Shown here piece by piece: positions 17,760 to 31,141 of a stretch of DNA of 62,500 bases. The notes below the pieces were generated by a model. It was not told the origin of the DNA. It ran no database searches and saw nothing but the letters and a program-made list of their open reading frames with translations. The DNA comes from Macrophomina tecta (taxonomy: Eukaryota > Ascomycota > Dothideomycetes > Botryosphaeriales > Botryosphaeriaceae): assembly GCA_024180945.1 (NCBI GenBank), contig JAKSGN010000037.1:1-62500 (forward strand). The letters run 5' to 3'. Each line of letters opens with the position of its first letter. Within the stretch, counting starts at the first letter, position 1. Position numbers and translations under genes: made by a program.

Positions 17760-19612
17760 ACGTGTTTCACCACCGAGCCGTCCAAACCACCGAGCCGTCC
17801 ACTTCCTCACCAACATCACACTTTGAACTCAAGTTATTCAACACAACACAAAAATTTCAATAAACTAGTAGCGATCCTAGATTACTCAGTACCTGTTACC
17901 TCCTCTGTACAAGTCCGTCTGTTGTGCCCGGTCTTGCCGCAGTTCCCACAGCGCCGTTGAGCCCCCTGCGCGCCCTCTGCGCGAGCCTTCTTAGAGGGCT
18001 GTTCGCTGCCCTCTGCCCCCCCAGCGCCCTGAGGATTAGATAGCTGACCGCCGTCTACCATTGTTAGCGTGCCCCGATTCTGTACGTACTTTCTTTTACG
18101 CTGTTTCTTCTTGTTTGCGGCCTCTGTGGCCCTTTGAAGGGCAGAGAGTTCGTCGCGTACTAACACAGCAGAGTGCACCATGAATGACGCGCCTTTTACG
18201 AGCGATTGAAGCGATCCACGCGCCTCTGTAGGTGAGGAGCTGCAATACTGCCTTATCTGCTGATAAAGTAGCCTTGATTGGGCCTCTAATTCGCGCATAT
18301 TGCTGGGCGTTTTGGATTCCCATGGGACAGCCTCTGGTGCAGGCGGTGTAGGCGTACGAAGCCTGACATCAACCTTCGATAACACAACCTGCGGGTCGAG
18401 CGGCACCAAGCCAGCTCCTCGGAAGCTTGCACAGATATTCTCCTTTGTGAACACCTTGTAATAAGCCGCCTTGTACGCCTGTATAAAGGCTGGTTTGTCG
18501 ATTTTTGTGGCCATCAAGCGCGCCAAGCCTGAGATCTAAGAGCGGTACGCCCGCTTTAACGGCGAGAAAATGCCCACATCAAGCGGCTGCAGGAGGTGCG
18601 ACGAATGCGACGGCATACAGACGGTAATAATCTTCTCCTCCTTGCACAGATCCTAGAACTCAATTAAGTTATAGCTCTCGTGGCCGTCGATTATGAGCAG
18701 CCGGTACACCCCCACAGTACGCGACTTTATATGCGCGTTAAAGTGCTCTAACCACTTCACTCCAAGCTCATTTATCGTCCAGCCGTTGGCGCTGACAGCA
18801 ACAACCCAGTCCTCCATGCCAGAGGTGTCTTCGTACCAAGTGTTAATGTGGTTCTTGCCGGCGAAGATCGTAAAGGGTGGGATCGTCCAACCGAGCGCGC
18901 TAATCGCGTTAATAACTAAAGTCCACTCGCGATTGCCTGGCTAGATAAATTTTCGTTTTCCGCGCCTTTCAGAGCCTGTAATAACTAGCAGAGAGCCTAT
19001 TACGCCCATCATAAAGCCAGTTTCATCAAAGTTGTACGTATCCTCGTCTAGGATACCGTACTTCTCCTTCACAGAGCGAACGAGGTCGAACTACCGCTCG
19101 ATAACCACTGGGTCCTCGTTTAAGGCTCGCTGGCGATCGTACGCGCGAGTCCAGCACGTTTTGAGCTCATCTCTGCGGCTGATGAACCTGTCTGGCTAGT
19201 TCTTGCCCACGGTACCCCCGTCGCGCTCTGCCAGCAATTTGTTGGCCATATCACGTAGTATATCCTTGGAGGGCGGAAACCCTCTCGAATCCAGGTCCAG
19301 TATACGCTCGACAATCGCGCCTTCTTCATGTTTGGTAAGCTTCTTGCCGTTAGGCACAGCTTCTACGCGTGGTATGGCACCTGCGCGTCGGTCGCGTACG
19401 GTTGATCGGGGAGCAAGGTACTCGCGACAGGTAGCTCTTTCGCTGTGCGACGCGTGGGTATCAATAGATTGGATAGCAAGGTTAATATACTGAGTTTTCT
19501 GGGATGATTTCATAGCGTTGTGGTGATGCATCGTGTTGAGTTTTCATCCGATGCGTTTTTGGTGAGGAAGTGGACGGCTCGGTGGTTTGGACGGCTCGGT
19601 GGTGAAACACGT
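17760..19612 (-). mobile_element. pogo/Fot-type DNA transposon
   Basis: 1853 bp bounded by perfect 54-bp terminal inverted repeats (17760-17813 and 19559-19612) that start acgtgtttcaccacc, and flanked by TA on both sides (17758-17759, 19613-19614). Each terminal repeat contains the 16-bp word accaccgagccgtcca twice. It is inserted in RIPed Gyp-D but is itself GC-rich, so it arrived after the main RIP of its host. Confidence 0.92.
17882..19531 (-). pseudogene. pogo-type DDE transposase with five in-frame stops
   Basis: Read from ATG at 19531, the frame of about 549 codons shows a psq-type helix-turn-helix (ERATCREYLAPRSTVRDRRAG), a CENP-B-type DNA-binding part (LTKHEEGAIVERILDLDSRG), catalytic blocks with Asp (YNFDETGF, LLIIDGHE, HSSHLLQPLDVG) and a C-terminal zinc knuckle (CGNCGKTGHNRRTC). 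It is interrupted by TAG at 19196-19198, 19091-19093, 18941-18943, 18653-18655 and 18536-18538. The first replaces the Trp of a GKNW motif. Each can be explained by a single C-to-T type change from TGG or CAG, as RIP produces. The frame is otherwise intact, so inactivation is recent. Confidence 0.9.
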
Positions 19613-19614
19613 TA

Positions 19615-19971
19615 TCTTTTCTTTTATATTCTTTCTAGTATAGCTTTTAAGATTAGACTTATATAGATAATAGATTTAGCTATAGTATATAGTTTTTATT
19701 CTAGTTTTTTTTAATTTTATTCTCTAGACTTAAGAATAATTTTTTTATTACTTTAGTTATATTATACTTTCTATTTCTTTTACTAAGAAATACTAAGAAT
19801 AATATTATACTTTAAAATTTTAGTAATATCTAGATAAATATGTTCTCTATAGTCTTTATATTTAAGAATTAGTTTTAGAGTTTTAATAATTATCTTTTTA
19901 TCTCTAAAGAAGCTAAGTAATTTATTAACTATTTTTAGCTAATAGAATTAGTTCTTTTTTTAGAGCTTTAG
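19615..19971 (-). pseudogene. RIPed Gyp-D pol, protease part
   Basis: Continuation of the Gyp-D pol remnant after the pogo-type element. Text such as ctaagaataatattatact mirrors the protease end of Gyp-A (cctaggatgatgtcgtgccc near 13750). Many stops. It ends at the target duplication ATTAG (19972-19976) of the next insertion. Confidence 0.6.
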
Positions 19972-19976
19972 ATTAG

Positions 19977-20758
19977 TATTATAAACCCTAGAGGAATAAG
20001 GACTTTATAACCCTATAAATAAAAAGCCTATATAAAAAAAAGTATCGTAGGAGCTAAGAATCTATAAAAATAATAGAGCTATAATACTATTATACTTATA
20101 TAGAAAAAATAGCCTCGAGAAAAAATAATACATATAGACCTAAATAAGATAGTAGCGAAGGCCCGTATAGAAATAATACTTATATAGTATAGTAAATCTA
20201 TAGAAATACTAACTAGGTCGAACTTCTATAGAAAAAAAATATTTCTAAGAAAAAAATTACAAATTTTAAAAACTAGCTTTAGGCTAGAAGAAATAGATAG
20301 AAGAAAGTTAAATAACTTATATAATCTAAGAAATAATAGTCTAGTAGTATAATACTTTCTTAACTAATATAAAAGTTAGATTCTAGAAAATAGGCCTTAG
20401 TATCTAAGTTATATAAGACCTACTAGGCTTACTAAATAATAAAAAATTATAATTATTCTCTACTATATATAAATAATAAGGGATTTTAACTATTCTCTAC
20501 TATTTATAGATTATTATAATTCTTATATAGTATATAGATATACTTTTTAGATAGTATTTTAATCTTTATAGTTAATTTAAAGTTCTAATATAATACTATT
20601 AGAGGTAATAAGCCTAACGCATACTACGTATTAATATATTATATAATTACTATTATTATTCTAATTTTTTACCCTTCTCTTATTCTTTAAAATAAACCCC
20701 TTAGCTATCTAATTCTACTAGGTAATTTTAAAGCCTAGTAGAAGAGGCTACTATTATA
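19977..20758 (+). repeat. Gyp-C1 5' LTR (RIPed)
   Basis: 782 bp from tattataaaccc to ctactattata, the RIPed forms of tgttacgaaccc and the Gyp-B LTR end. The following ctttaactacta is the RIPed primer region. Confidence 0.9.
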
Positions 20759-20857
20759 CTTTAACTACTATTTTTATAAGAAAAGATAATTTCGAGAAGA
20801 GAAATATTTAATAATAAAATAGTATTATCTAATACTTAATACTAACTAAGTAATATA

Positions 20858-22801
20858 ATAAATAATATTAATATAAATAATAATAGTTTTCTATAGCTAA
20901 CTATAGCTGACCTCTTTTAGGTTATTTAAGATATATAAGACTAGATTAACGAACTATATAGATAACTCTAGAAATAGACTAATAAGAATACCTAGCTTTA
21001 TTAATAAATAGGCGAACTTTATAACTAAGCTATTCTAATAATCTCTATCCTAGTACTAGTTTATAGTCTAATATTAATAATAACTTAACCTTCTAATAGA
21101 AGTACGAAGACGACTAAGCTAGATCTATTTTATAGTAACTAAAAGAAGCTCTAAATCTTTTTTTTATAACTTAATCTATATTTCTTCTTTAACTCTAGAA
21201 ACTTTTCTACTAATAATAAGAAGGTAATATTTACTACTACTTATCTTCGTAATATTACGATATAGTAATTTAAGCCCTACCTTAGAGACTAAATAAAGAA
21301 AAAACTAGAAGTATATAAAAAGAATACTAAGAAAGTCTTTAGTAGCTATAAATACTTTATAACTTAGATTAAATAAAGCTTTAGAAACTTCGATAAGGTT
21401 AATAAGACCCGATAAGCTATTATAAATATCTACTAGAAGACCTTAGTAGTAGACTATACTATAGAATTCTAAAAGACTACCGCGTATTTAAATAACTAGT
21501 CTAACTACGCCTTTATAGACTACTATTACCGAGGACTTAAAGAAAGGGTTAAAGACTAATTTATAATATAAGATAATTCTAAGACCCTAAATAAGCTTAT
21601 TAAGCTAGCTATTAAATATAATAACCGCTTCTTTAAGCGCTAATCTGAGAAGTATAAAGTAAACTATAAAGCTAATACTTTGTACTTAGTATATTCTAGA
21701 TATACTTAGAAAAGAGAAGATGCTATAGAGATAAATAATATTAACCGCTAAAATAACCTACCTAAAATAAATAATAATTATTAAAAAAGAAATAACGGCT
21801 ATAAGAAAAAATAATATAAAGAATAAACCCCTAAGTAAAAATAAAAATTTAAAAAAGAACTATATATCTACTATAATAAAACTTAGAAAAGAATATACTA
21901 CTATCTTAAAAAAAATAAATAAGTCTTAGCTATAATATGAAAACTAAAAAGCTAAAAAGTCTCTATAGTTACTAAGTAAGAAAACCCCTTTACCGAAATT
22001 AATAGGTAATATAAAAAAAACTAGAGTACCGAGTATTAGAAGCTTAGCTAGATAGTCTACTATAATAATAACTATACTACTTACTAGAGCGATAAAAACA
22101 CTATAGGCTAGTATTCTAAAGAGCTATAATACGTTAATATAATTCTAAAAATAAAGAAAAAGCTTATAGAGGCTCTTTCTAATAATAAGAACCTAGTTAA
22201 TAGTAATATAAAAGAACTATACGATAGTATTCTAGAGTTAAATATAACTAATAATAAGTAATAGTAGAATAAAGCTATACTTATAAAAATAACTAAATAT
22301 CTAACTCGATATAAAGAAATATATTATATTACTAATAGCCTAGAACCTACGATTACCTAGATTCTAGATTCTATAATTAACCTCGGAATATAATAATATA
22401 AGATATAGTAAAGAAAGGTATACGCACGCGTTTAGTAAAATAATATCTAGAATTTCTAGAAAGAATTACTGCTTAAAATAGTCGATAAAGTTATATTCTA
22501 GTTAAAGAATAAGATATAAGAAGTATAATAACGCTAAGATCTTTAGTATCTCTATAATATAGCCTATACCCTCTATTAGTATAGTATAGTAACCCGGGAT
22601 AAGAGTATCTTATAATAGATATTCTACGAAAAATATAATATACCTACCTTCTAGTATTAGATCTGAAACGAGTAGATCTACTAAAAATAACTAATTAAAT
22701 ATAGTAAATAAATATAATAGAAAGATACCCTAGTTCTAGTTAAGAAATAAAATAAATATATCTATTATAAAATAATAGGATAACCTATATTAAAAAACTA
22801 G
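20858..22801 (+). pseudogene. Gyp-C1 gag (RIPed)
   Basis: Aligns with Gyp-B gag from its start (ATG now ATA at 20858-20860) to the slippery stretch aaaaaactag. The stop is at 22799-22801. The length of 1944 nt compares with 1938 nt in Gyp-B. Full of RIP stops. Confidence 0.85.
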
Positions 22802-25800
22802 ATAGCTTTTCTAGATAAAAATCCTAGAAGAGGCCATTAGATAAGTTCCTTAAATAAATTATATATATAGCGAATAGAATAATATCTACTAAACTAAATC
22901 TATATTAACTTTTATATATTCTAGTTATATTCTATAGGAAAAAGGTAGTAGCTATAATTAATAATAGTATATAAGACGTATTCGTCAACTCTAAGTTTAT
23001 TATTAAAAACTAACTACCCTAGTAAGCTAAGAATTACTCTTATTAGCTAAATACGATAGACGGCTCCCTAGTAAAATATAAAAATAGCTAAATATAAATT
23101 AAGATAGAGAAAGTACCCCTTATTATTAGTAATTACTAAAAATAAATTAATCTTAATATAATAATAATTTCTAGATATAATATTATTCTAGAAATATTAT
23201 AGCTAAAGACTTATAAGCTATATATTAGCTAGAAAATAAAGACTATTACGTTTTCTAATAACTACTATAAATACTATCTTATAATAGTAAAAAGAAGCTA
23301 ATAAAGCTAAAGTACTAGAGCTAAAGAACTTAAGCGAAATCTTTGAGCTAAAATAATAGAATTATAATATATTCGTAGATATTAAGATAATTAGCTATCG
23401 AGCACTAAAACTTATAATAAGATAAGAAGAAAAGGCCTATATAATTTATATAAAATCTAGTAAGAATACTAAGTAAAACACTCTTATTCGTATAATATAG
23501 AGCCTTAGAGATAAGAATAAAAATAGTCTAAAGCTAGTTAGAGAAGACTATTTCTAGAGGCTTAATAAATAGTATAACTATCTAAATAAAGTAGGTACTA
23601 GTCCCCTTAGATATAAGAGCTATAATAATAAAGATATTTTAGTAGCTAAGATTAGTATAGACCTTAGTAGAATTATAAGGCCTACTATAAATAAATTAGC
23701 ACCTATACTAAAATTAGAGATAGTTCTATAGAAATTCTAGAATATACTAAGAATATTCTAAGAAAGAGGTAAAAAATAACTACTAGAGTATTAGCTATAG
23801 AATTATAAGATACTTCTACTCCCAGGAATATAATTTACTTTTAAGCCTATTTACTCTTTACCTAAGATAGAGGCTAAAGCATTATAGAAATATATTAATA
23901 AAAATCTAAAACGAAAATATATATAACTCTTATAGTTACTAATAGAATATTCTATTCTATTTATTTCTAAAAAGAATAGTAAACTCTATCTCTATATTAA
24001 CTATAGATAGCTAAATAATATGACGATTAAGAACTAATATCTACTATCTTATATTTATAAATTATAGAATAAGCTTTATAATACTAAGTTCTTTATAAAG
24101 CTAGATCTCTAAGATAGCTATTACCTAGTCTATATTAAAAAAGATAAAGAATAGAAAATGGTATTCTAAATATAATTTAGATATTATAAATATATAGTAA
24201 TATTTTTTAGGCTTACTAATATACTAGCTATCTTTTAGAGTTTAGTTAATAATACCCTATATCTATATTTAGATATATTCGCCTTAGCTTACCTAGATAA
24301 TATTCTAATATACTCGAAGATACTCTAGAAATATACTAAGTACGTAAAAAAAATTCTAAAGGCCTTAGATAAGTAAAACCTCTAAGTAGCCCTAGAAAAA
24401 AGTAAATAGTATACTTAAAGAATAGAATATCTAGGATTTATTATTATTCTAGAATATATCGGTATAGATAATAAGAAACTAGACGTAATTAGAGACTAGC
24501 TAATATTATAAACTATTAAAGAAGTATAATTTTTTCTAGAATTTACTAACTTTTACTATAAGTTTATTATAAACTATACTAAAATAGCGGTACCTCTAAC
24601 CGATATTACTAAGAAAAAATATAGGTTTATATAAAAAGAAAAATAATAACGAGCTTTTAACTTACTAAAGTAAATATTTATAGAAGTACTAGTTCTAGAG
24701 CTTTATAACCTAGATCTACTAATTATAGTAGAAACTAACACCTTAGACTATGCTATAGAAGCTATACTAAGCTAGCTAGATAAGAAAGACTAACTATACT
24801 CTATCGTCTACTACTTAAAAAAAATAATATCTATTAAGAAAAACTATAACGTCTATAATAAAGAACTCTTAACTATTATTATAGCTTTTAAAGAATAGAG
24901 ATACTATCTTAAAGATACTAAGTACTAGATTATAGTCTACTACGACTATAAGAACCTCTTATACTTTACTACTACTAAGAAATTAAACTATTAATAGATT
25001 TAGTAAGCTAAAGAGCTAGCGTTTTATAATATAAAGATTATCTATAGAAAAAAATCTAAGAATACTCGCGCTAACGCACTAAGTAGATGAGCTAACTATA
25101 TTAAAGAAAAGCTAGGTCCGTAATCTATAATACTTAATATATAGAAGAATAGGTCTTTTATATCTACTAGTTATAGCTACTAGATTATAGCTATTTATAG
25201 CCTAGAATAAATGTAGTTTAAGAAAGAACTAAATGACTCACTTATTCTAGTTAAACTATTTACTCTAGCGATATGCCTCGAAGGCAACGAATAGAAGTAG
25301 AAGAATTAAAAAGTCTATATAAATAATATAATAGCTTAAAAAATTAAAGAACTTAATAATAACCCCTAAGTAACTAAATACGTAGATAGTATAATTCTAT
25401 TTTTAGAATTAGTCTATATTCTAGTTAAACTACAGGAGGAGCTCGTAAAAAATATATATAAAGCCCTAGTATACGGCTATTAAGAAATAAATAAAATAAT
25501 AAAGTAAATAATAAAAAGCTACTATTTCCTAAAACTAAAAAAAACTATTTAACGAATAGTCTTATAATATAATCTTTATATTAGAAGTAAGACTATAAGA
25601 TATATACTCTATAGACTACTTTAGCCGCTATTAGTACTAAAGCGCTTTTAGTAATCTATCTCGCTAGACTTTATTATAGACTTATCTAAGTTAGAAGAAC
25701 TATTTACTAAGATTAAATATAACTTAATTCTAGTTATTATTAATAGAATAATAAAGTACGTATACTATCTACTATATCTTAAGATAGTAAATATAAAAGA

Positions 25801-26690
25801 ACTTACCTATATATTTCTTAAAATAATTTTTAATAACTATAAACTACTAAAAGAGCTCGTATTAAATAGAGATTAGCTATTTATATTCTAATTCTAGTAG
25901 ACTCTTATCCGCTAGCTTAGTATAAAGTATAAGCTCTTAAGTATAGTATATCTCTAAATAGATAGATAGACGAAATAGATGAATTAGATACTAGAATAGT
26001 ATCTATACTACTATTTTAATTATATATAAGATAATTAGGTTAAGCTATTACCGCTTATATAGTTCGCGTATAATAGCTTAAAAGTATTAGCTATATAAGA
26101 ATCCCCATTCTATACTAACTATAGTTATAAGTCTATAGCTTATAAAGAGCCTATACTAAGTAAATTTCTAGCCTAAAAAAGAAATTCTTAAAGTAGACTA
26201 GCTAAAGATACTCTATAAATAACTATATCTAGACCTTAAGTTTATAGTCCTATAAATAGATAAATACTATAATAGACGATACTAGAAGATACTAAAGCTA
26301 AAAAAAAGAAATAAAGTTTACTTTCTTAAAAAAAATATTAAAAAAAAATAGCTAAATAATAAATTAGACTTTTAGAAAATTAAACTATTTAAAATTAAAA
26401 AATAGATTAGAAAGATTAATTTCCGCCTTAGATTACTTAATACTATATAAATATATTTTATATTTTATATATTACTCCTTAAACTAGTACTAGAAAATGC
26501 TACGCTATTACGCTAAATAAAAGAAATACTACTAGAAAATCTAAACGCTAATAAAAATATAGACTAGAATATAGAATAAATTCTAAATAGTAGCTATATT
26601 AATAGTTAGTTTAGATACCTCCTTAAATAGAAAAGAAACTAGAATAATATCTAGAAACTACTAAAACTCTATAACTATTAAGAATTTATT
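22795..26690 (+). pseudogene. Gyp-C1 pol (RIPed)
   Basis: Follows Gyp-B pol in order: protease near 22950, RT near 24000-24350 (ttagcttacctagataatat is the RIPed YLDD region), RNase H near 24700-25100, integrase near 25430-26000 and the chromodomain near 26570-26700. Stops in every frame; not functional. Confidence 0.85.
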
Positions 26691-26695
26691 AATAA

Positions 26696-27423
26696 ATTCT
26701 ATTATTAAAACCTAGATTAACTAATACCACCGACTCGTTGTATACGAAAAATCCGAAATCGAAGTTAGAAAATAAAGATAACTATACCTAGTTAACTAAA
26801 CTAGGACCCTTAAGAGACGTAGAATCTAAACTAATACTAAGAAATCTAATAGACTAAAATAACTCTATAGTATTATTAGCTAAGATATTACTATATAAAT
26901 GCTTTAGCGATCGCTTCTTCTTAGTATTTTTAGGGTTAATAAGATTTCTAGCCTCGCGAGTAGATTTAATACGATTAAGCTTTTCTAATTTCTCTATAGT
27001 TATAGCTTTCTTCGAAAGTATTAAGTAAATATAATACTCTAAGAAATTCTCTTATCTCTCTAAATAAGATAAATAAGCTATTATAGTTTATATAGTCTTA
27101 TAAGATTTCTTCTAGTTCGTATATACTTTAGTATACGCCCGATTAAGATAGTTAACTAAGAAAAAACATTAGTAATAGCGAAGAATAGTAGAAAAAAAGT
27201 ATATAATTTATAGTATTAAGACCTTCCCTATTATAAGTAGTCTATTTACGGCACACGTACTTTTTATAGTAAAAAGAACTCTTAATATCTATTTAATACT
27301 TTATAGACTTACCCTTAGAGGCTAGAAATAAATAGAAAGAATAAAAAATAGGTATTATATAACCCTTACGATTAATATACTTATCTAAAAGAATCTATTT
27401 AGTACGCTTATATTTTAAAGATA
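26696..27423 (-). pseudogene. Gyp-C1 antisense gene (RIPed)
   Basis: Counterpart of the Gyp-B antisense gene, between the RIPed pol and the 3' LTR and on the opposite strand. The original stop aligns at 26696-26698 and the start near 27423 (approximate). It shows that the gene was already part of the family before RIP. Confidence 0.65.
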
Positions 27424-27525
27424 TTATAAAGCTCTACTAAAGAAAAGAATAAAAGAATAAAAAAAACCTAAGATATAAATAAATAAATAAATCTTCGAGC
27501 TAAAGATTCTTAAAAGAAGGGGTAG

Positions 27526-28307
27526 TATTATAAATTCTAAAGAAATAAGGGCTTTATAACCCTATAGATAGAAAGCCTATATAGAAAAAAGTACTATAGA
27601 AGCTAAGAACCTATAAGAATAGTAAAACTATAATACTATCATATCTATATAGAAAAAATAACCTCGAGGAAGAACGGCGTATATAGGCCTAAATAAGATA
27701 GTAGTAGAGGCCTATATAAAAATAATATCTACGCGGTATAGTAAATCTATAGAAATACTAACTAGGTTAAACTTTTATAGAAAAAGAATATTCCTAAGAA
27801 AAGAATTATAAATTCTAAAAACTAGCTTTAGACTAGAAGAAATAGATAAAAGAAAGTTAAATAACTTATATAATCTAAAAAATAATAGTTTAGTAGTATA
27901 ATACTTTCTTAACTAATATAAAAGTTAGATTCTAGAAAATAGGCCTTAGCATCTAAGTTACATAAGACCTATCGGGCTTACTAAATAATAGAGAATTATA
28001 ATTATCCTCTACTATATATAGATAATAAGGAATTTTAACTATTCTCTACTATCTATAGATTATTATAATTTTTATATAGTATATAGATATACTTTTAAGA
28101 TAGTACTTTAATCTTTATAGTTAACTTAAAGTTCTAATATAATACTATTAGAGGTAATAAGCCTAATACGTACTATGTACTAATATATTACGTAATTACT
28201 ATTATTATTCTAATCTTTTACCCTTCTCTTATTCCTTAAGATAAACCCCTTAGCTATCTAATCCTACTAGGCGATTCTAAAGCCTAGTAGAAGAGGCTAC
28301 TATTATA
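27526..28307 (+). repeat. Gyp-C1 3' LTR (RIPed)
   Basis: 782 bp, the same length as the 5' LTR. It follows the RIPed palindrome (atcttcgagctaaagat) and polypurine tract at about 27491-27525, and is followed directly by the second ATTAG. Confidence 0.9.
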
Positions 28308-29876
28308 ATTAGCTTTTTCTATAAATTAGTTTAAGACGTAGTTTTCTTATAATACTAAGTTAATAAGAATAAGTACTCGGCATCTATTAATCTTTATTAT
28401 AATAATCTAGTAGTTTTTATATTTTATAGAGTTTTCTTTATTCTCTAGTAGGTATTTTATAGTATTTCTAGTTAATACTACTATAGTTCTATAGGATAGA
28501 GGGCTCGCCTATTATAGTTTTAGTTTAGTAGATATTTCTAGTTTTTTAGATAGTATCTATTAATATTCTTAGCTTCTTAGTAAGTTAGGTAGGCTTTAAT
28601 ACTATAAATAGACTAGTAGAGAGTATTATAATTAGAAGTTTTAAATTATTCTTTAGTAGCTAAGATAGTTCTTTTATTATTAGTTTATTAATTACTAATT
28701 TATTTATCTAGATAGTTTTTACTAATATATTTATACTTTTTATAGTAGAAGTAAAGACTTTTTTTATATTAGCATTATTCTTCTTTTAGTACTAGCTAGG
28801 GAGTTCTTTATTAGTTAGTATTTAGATCTATAGAGTTTCCTAATAGTAGACTATTATAGAATTAGACGGTATTAGTAGTATTTCTAAAAAATCTTTTTAT
28901 CTTCTAAAAGTAATTATATATATATAAGTTAATCTAGATTATAGTATATACTATTTTCTAGTATATAGTAGATAGCTTAGTATAGGCAAATTTATTCTTA
29001 ATATAGTTCTTAAGTTCTTTATAGTAGAGTATATATAAGACCTTATTATTCTATTTAAGGTATAAGATATATAGTTAAAACTAAATAGTATAGTTAGTAG
29101 CTAATTTAGTTTATTTTAGGTAGTAGATTTAATAGGTGGTATTTTAGTAGTAATTCTTATTATTAAATATAGTATATAGTACCTTAGTAAATTTTTTAAA
29201 ACTATTAATAATTTCTTTAGTTTCTTTATATAGCTTAGTACTGTTCTAATTAATCTAGTATAGTTTAAACTATCTAGCGGTATTACTTTTTAGATAAAAA
29301 CTAGTAAATAGTACCTTCTAGGTATTATCTTAAAAGAAGATTCGATATATATAAAAGTATATTTAGATTTATTATAGAAATTTATCTAGTTATTCTCTAG
29401 TTCTATTAAATATATCTAAGGCTTAATTTTTAGTTTAAAGACTAGAGGTGCGACTAGATCTATAGGTTTAGAATTTAAGGTAGGTTCTTATATAATTTTC
29501 TAGTTAGTTATTGGGGTTTATATCGAATAGATAGTTATAGAAGTTAGGTTTTAGATTAAATAAGCTATTTATTTAGATTACTTTTATTAGCCGAGTTTAA
29601 GGCACTATATAGTAGCTTAAAGATTTTAGATAAGCCTATATAAAGTCTATATAGGGTCTTAAGATTAAAGTTAGAATAGAAATTATTTCTTAATTATAAA
29701 TACGTTTTTCTCTTAGAAGTTATACTAGGGTAGAAACTTCTTATTATTTATAGTTAGTATTCTTTACTAGGTAATTACCTTTAGTATCTATAGAGTAGTA
29801 ATTAAAGTATTATACTATTACTCTTTCTAGGGAAGGTTAGGTATATCGTTAAATAGTATAGACTTTTAGGGGGCCA
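28308..29876 (-). pseudogene. RIPed Gyp-D gag and pol start
   Basis: Continuation of the minus-strand Gyp-D provirus after Gyp-C1. The region is AT-rich with constant stops. A cat at about 29874-29876 (gggggccatag) may be the gag start, reading M-A-P. No protein can be read with confidence. Gag identity rests on position between protease and LTR. Confidence 0.5.
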
Positions 29877-30343
29877 TAGTAGTAAATAAAGAAAAATCGC
29901 ATATAATATTAAAATAAGAATTAATTAATAAATTAACTATAAGAATTCTATCTATTATAAATAAGTATAGCCTATATATATAAAGTATTTAGTTAGATTA
30001 TAGTAAATTACTAGCTAGCTTATCGTAATCTAGTAAGTTAAGTAATCTATAGTTAGTATACTAGGTAATAGATCTATCTTCTACTCTTTAGGGCGTAATT
30101 TAGACTAAGAATTTCCTACTCTAAGAAATTAAAATCTTTTTTAGAAAATAGAGTTATTCTTTCTTTATTCTCTTTAGCTAGTATTATAATACCTCGTCTT
30201 ATTTATAAAGTAAAAAGAGAACTTATTATTATATTATTAAGTAGTTTCGTTTCTAAAATTTTTAAAAATTGCCTATTAGAAAGTACTTACCCAAATAAAT
30301 AAAGATATAATATAAATACTAAATATACTTAAGCTTATTCTTA
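29877..30343 (-). repeat. Gyp-D 5' LTR region
   Basis: Holds the sequence (29946-30100) shared with 8547-8697, so it should be the other LTR of Gyp-D. Exact borders cannot be drawn: RIP has blurred them and a solo LTR is inserted at 30349. 30101-30343 shows nothing else recognisable. Confidence 0.45.
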
Positions 30344-30348
30344 GATAT

Positions 30349-31136
30349 TGTTACGAACCCCAAGGCACAAGGGCTTTATAACCCCACGGGCGGAAAGCCC
30401 GCACGGGAAAAGGCACCGCAGGGGCTAGAAACCTATAAAGACGGTAGAGCCGTACTACCCGCACGCCCGTACGGGAAAACCAGCCTTAAGGAAAGATGGC
30501 GCGTACGGGCCTAGGTAAGATAGTAATAGAAGCCCGCACGGAAGCGACGCCTACGCGGTATAGTAAGACTATAGGAACACCGACTAGGCTAAAACTCCCG
30601 TAGGGGAGGAATACCTATAAAGAAGAGATTACGAATCCTAAAAGCTGACTTTAGACTAGAGGAACGGATGGGATAAAGTCGGATAACTTATACGGTCTAA
30701 GGAACGATGGTCTGGCGGTAGAATACTCCCTTAACTAATATAGAAGTCGGATTCTAGGAAATAGACATTAGCGCCTAAGTTACGTGCGGTCTACCCGACC
30801 TACTTATAGATTAGAAGCCTTAGCAAAGATCTAACCCTTAGAATAATCTAATACCACGACTAATCTAATAGTCGTCTTAATCTATAGATTATCATAGCTT
30901 TTCTATAGTATATAGATATACTTCTTAGATAGTACTTTAACCCTCGTGGTTAACTTAAAGTTCTAATATAACCCTATTAGAGGTAATAAGCCTGACGCGC
31001 ATCGCGTACCAATATATTACGTAATTACTACTATCGTTCTAATTCTTTACCCTTCTCTTATTCTTTAAGATAAACTCTTTAGCTACCTAACCCTACTAGG
31101 CGATTCTAAAGCCTAGTGGAAGAGGCTGCCATTATA
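30349..31136 (+). mobile_element. solo LTR of the Gyp-B family
   Basis: 788 bp from tgttacgaacccc to gctgccattata, flanked by the 5-bp duplication GATAT (30344-30348 and 31137-31141). No internal element sequence is present, so the provirus was removed by LTR-LTR recombination. It is less RIPed than its surroundings: runs such as accccacgggcggaaagccc survive. It is therefore younger than Gyp-C1. Confidence 0.9.
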
Positions 31137-31141
31137 GATAT

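Larger units (their letters stand above)
19977..28307 (+). mobile_element. Gyp-C1: full-length RIPed provirus of the Gyp-B family
   Basis: 8331 bp, + oriented, flanked by the 5-bp duplication ATTAG (19972-19976 and 28308-28312). Both LTRs are 782 bp (19977-20758 and 27526-28307). Order inside: RIPed primer region, gag, pol, antisense gene, palindrome, polypurine tract. Nearly every CA/TG is now TA while many CG sites remain. All frames are full of TAG/TAA. It is inserted in Gyp-D. Confidence 0.92.
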
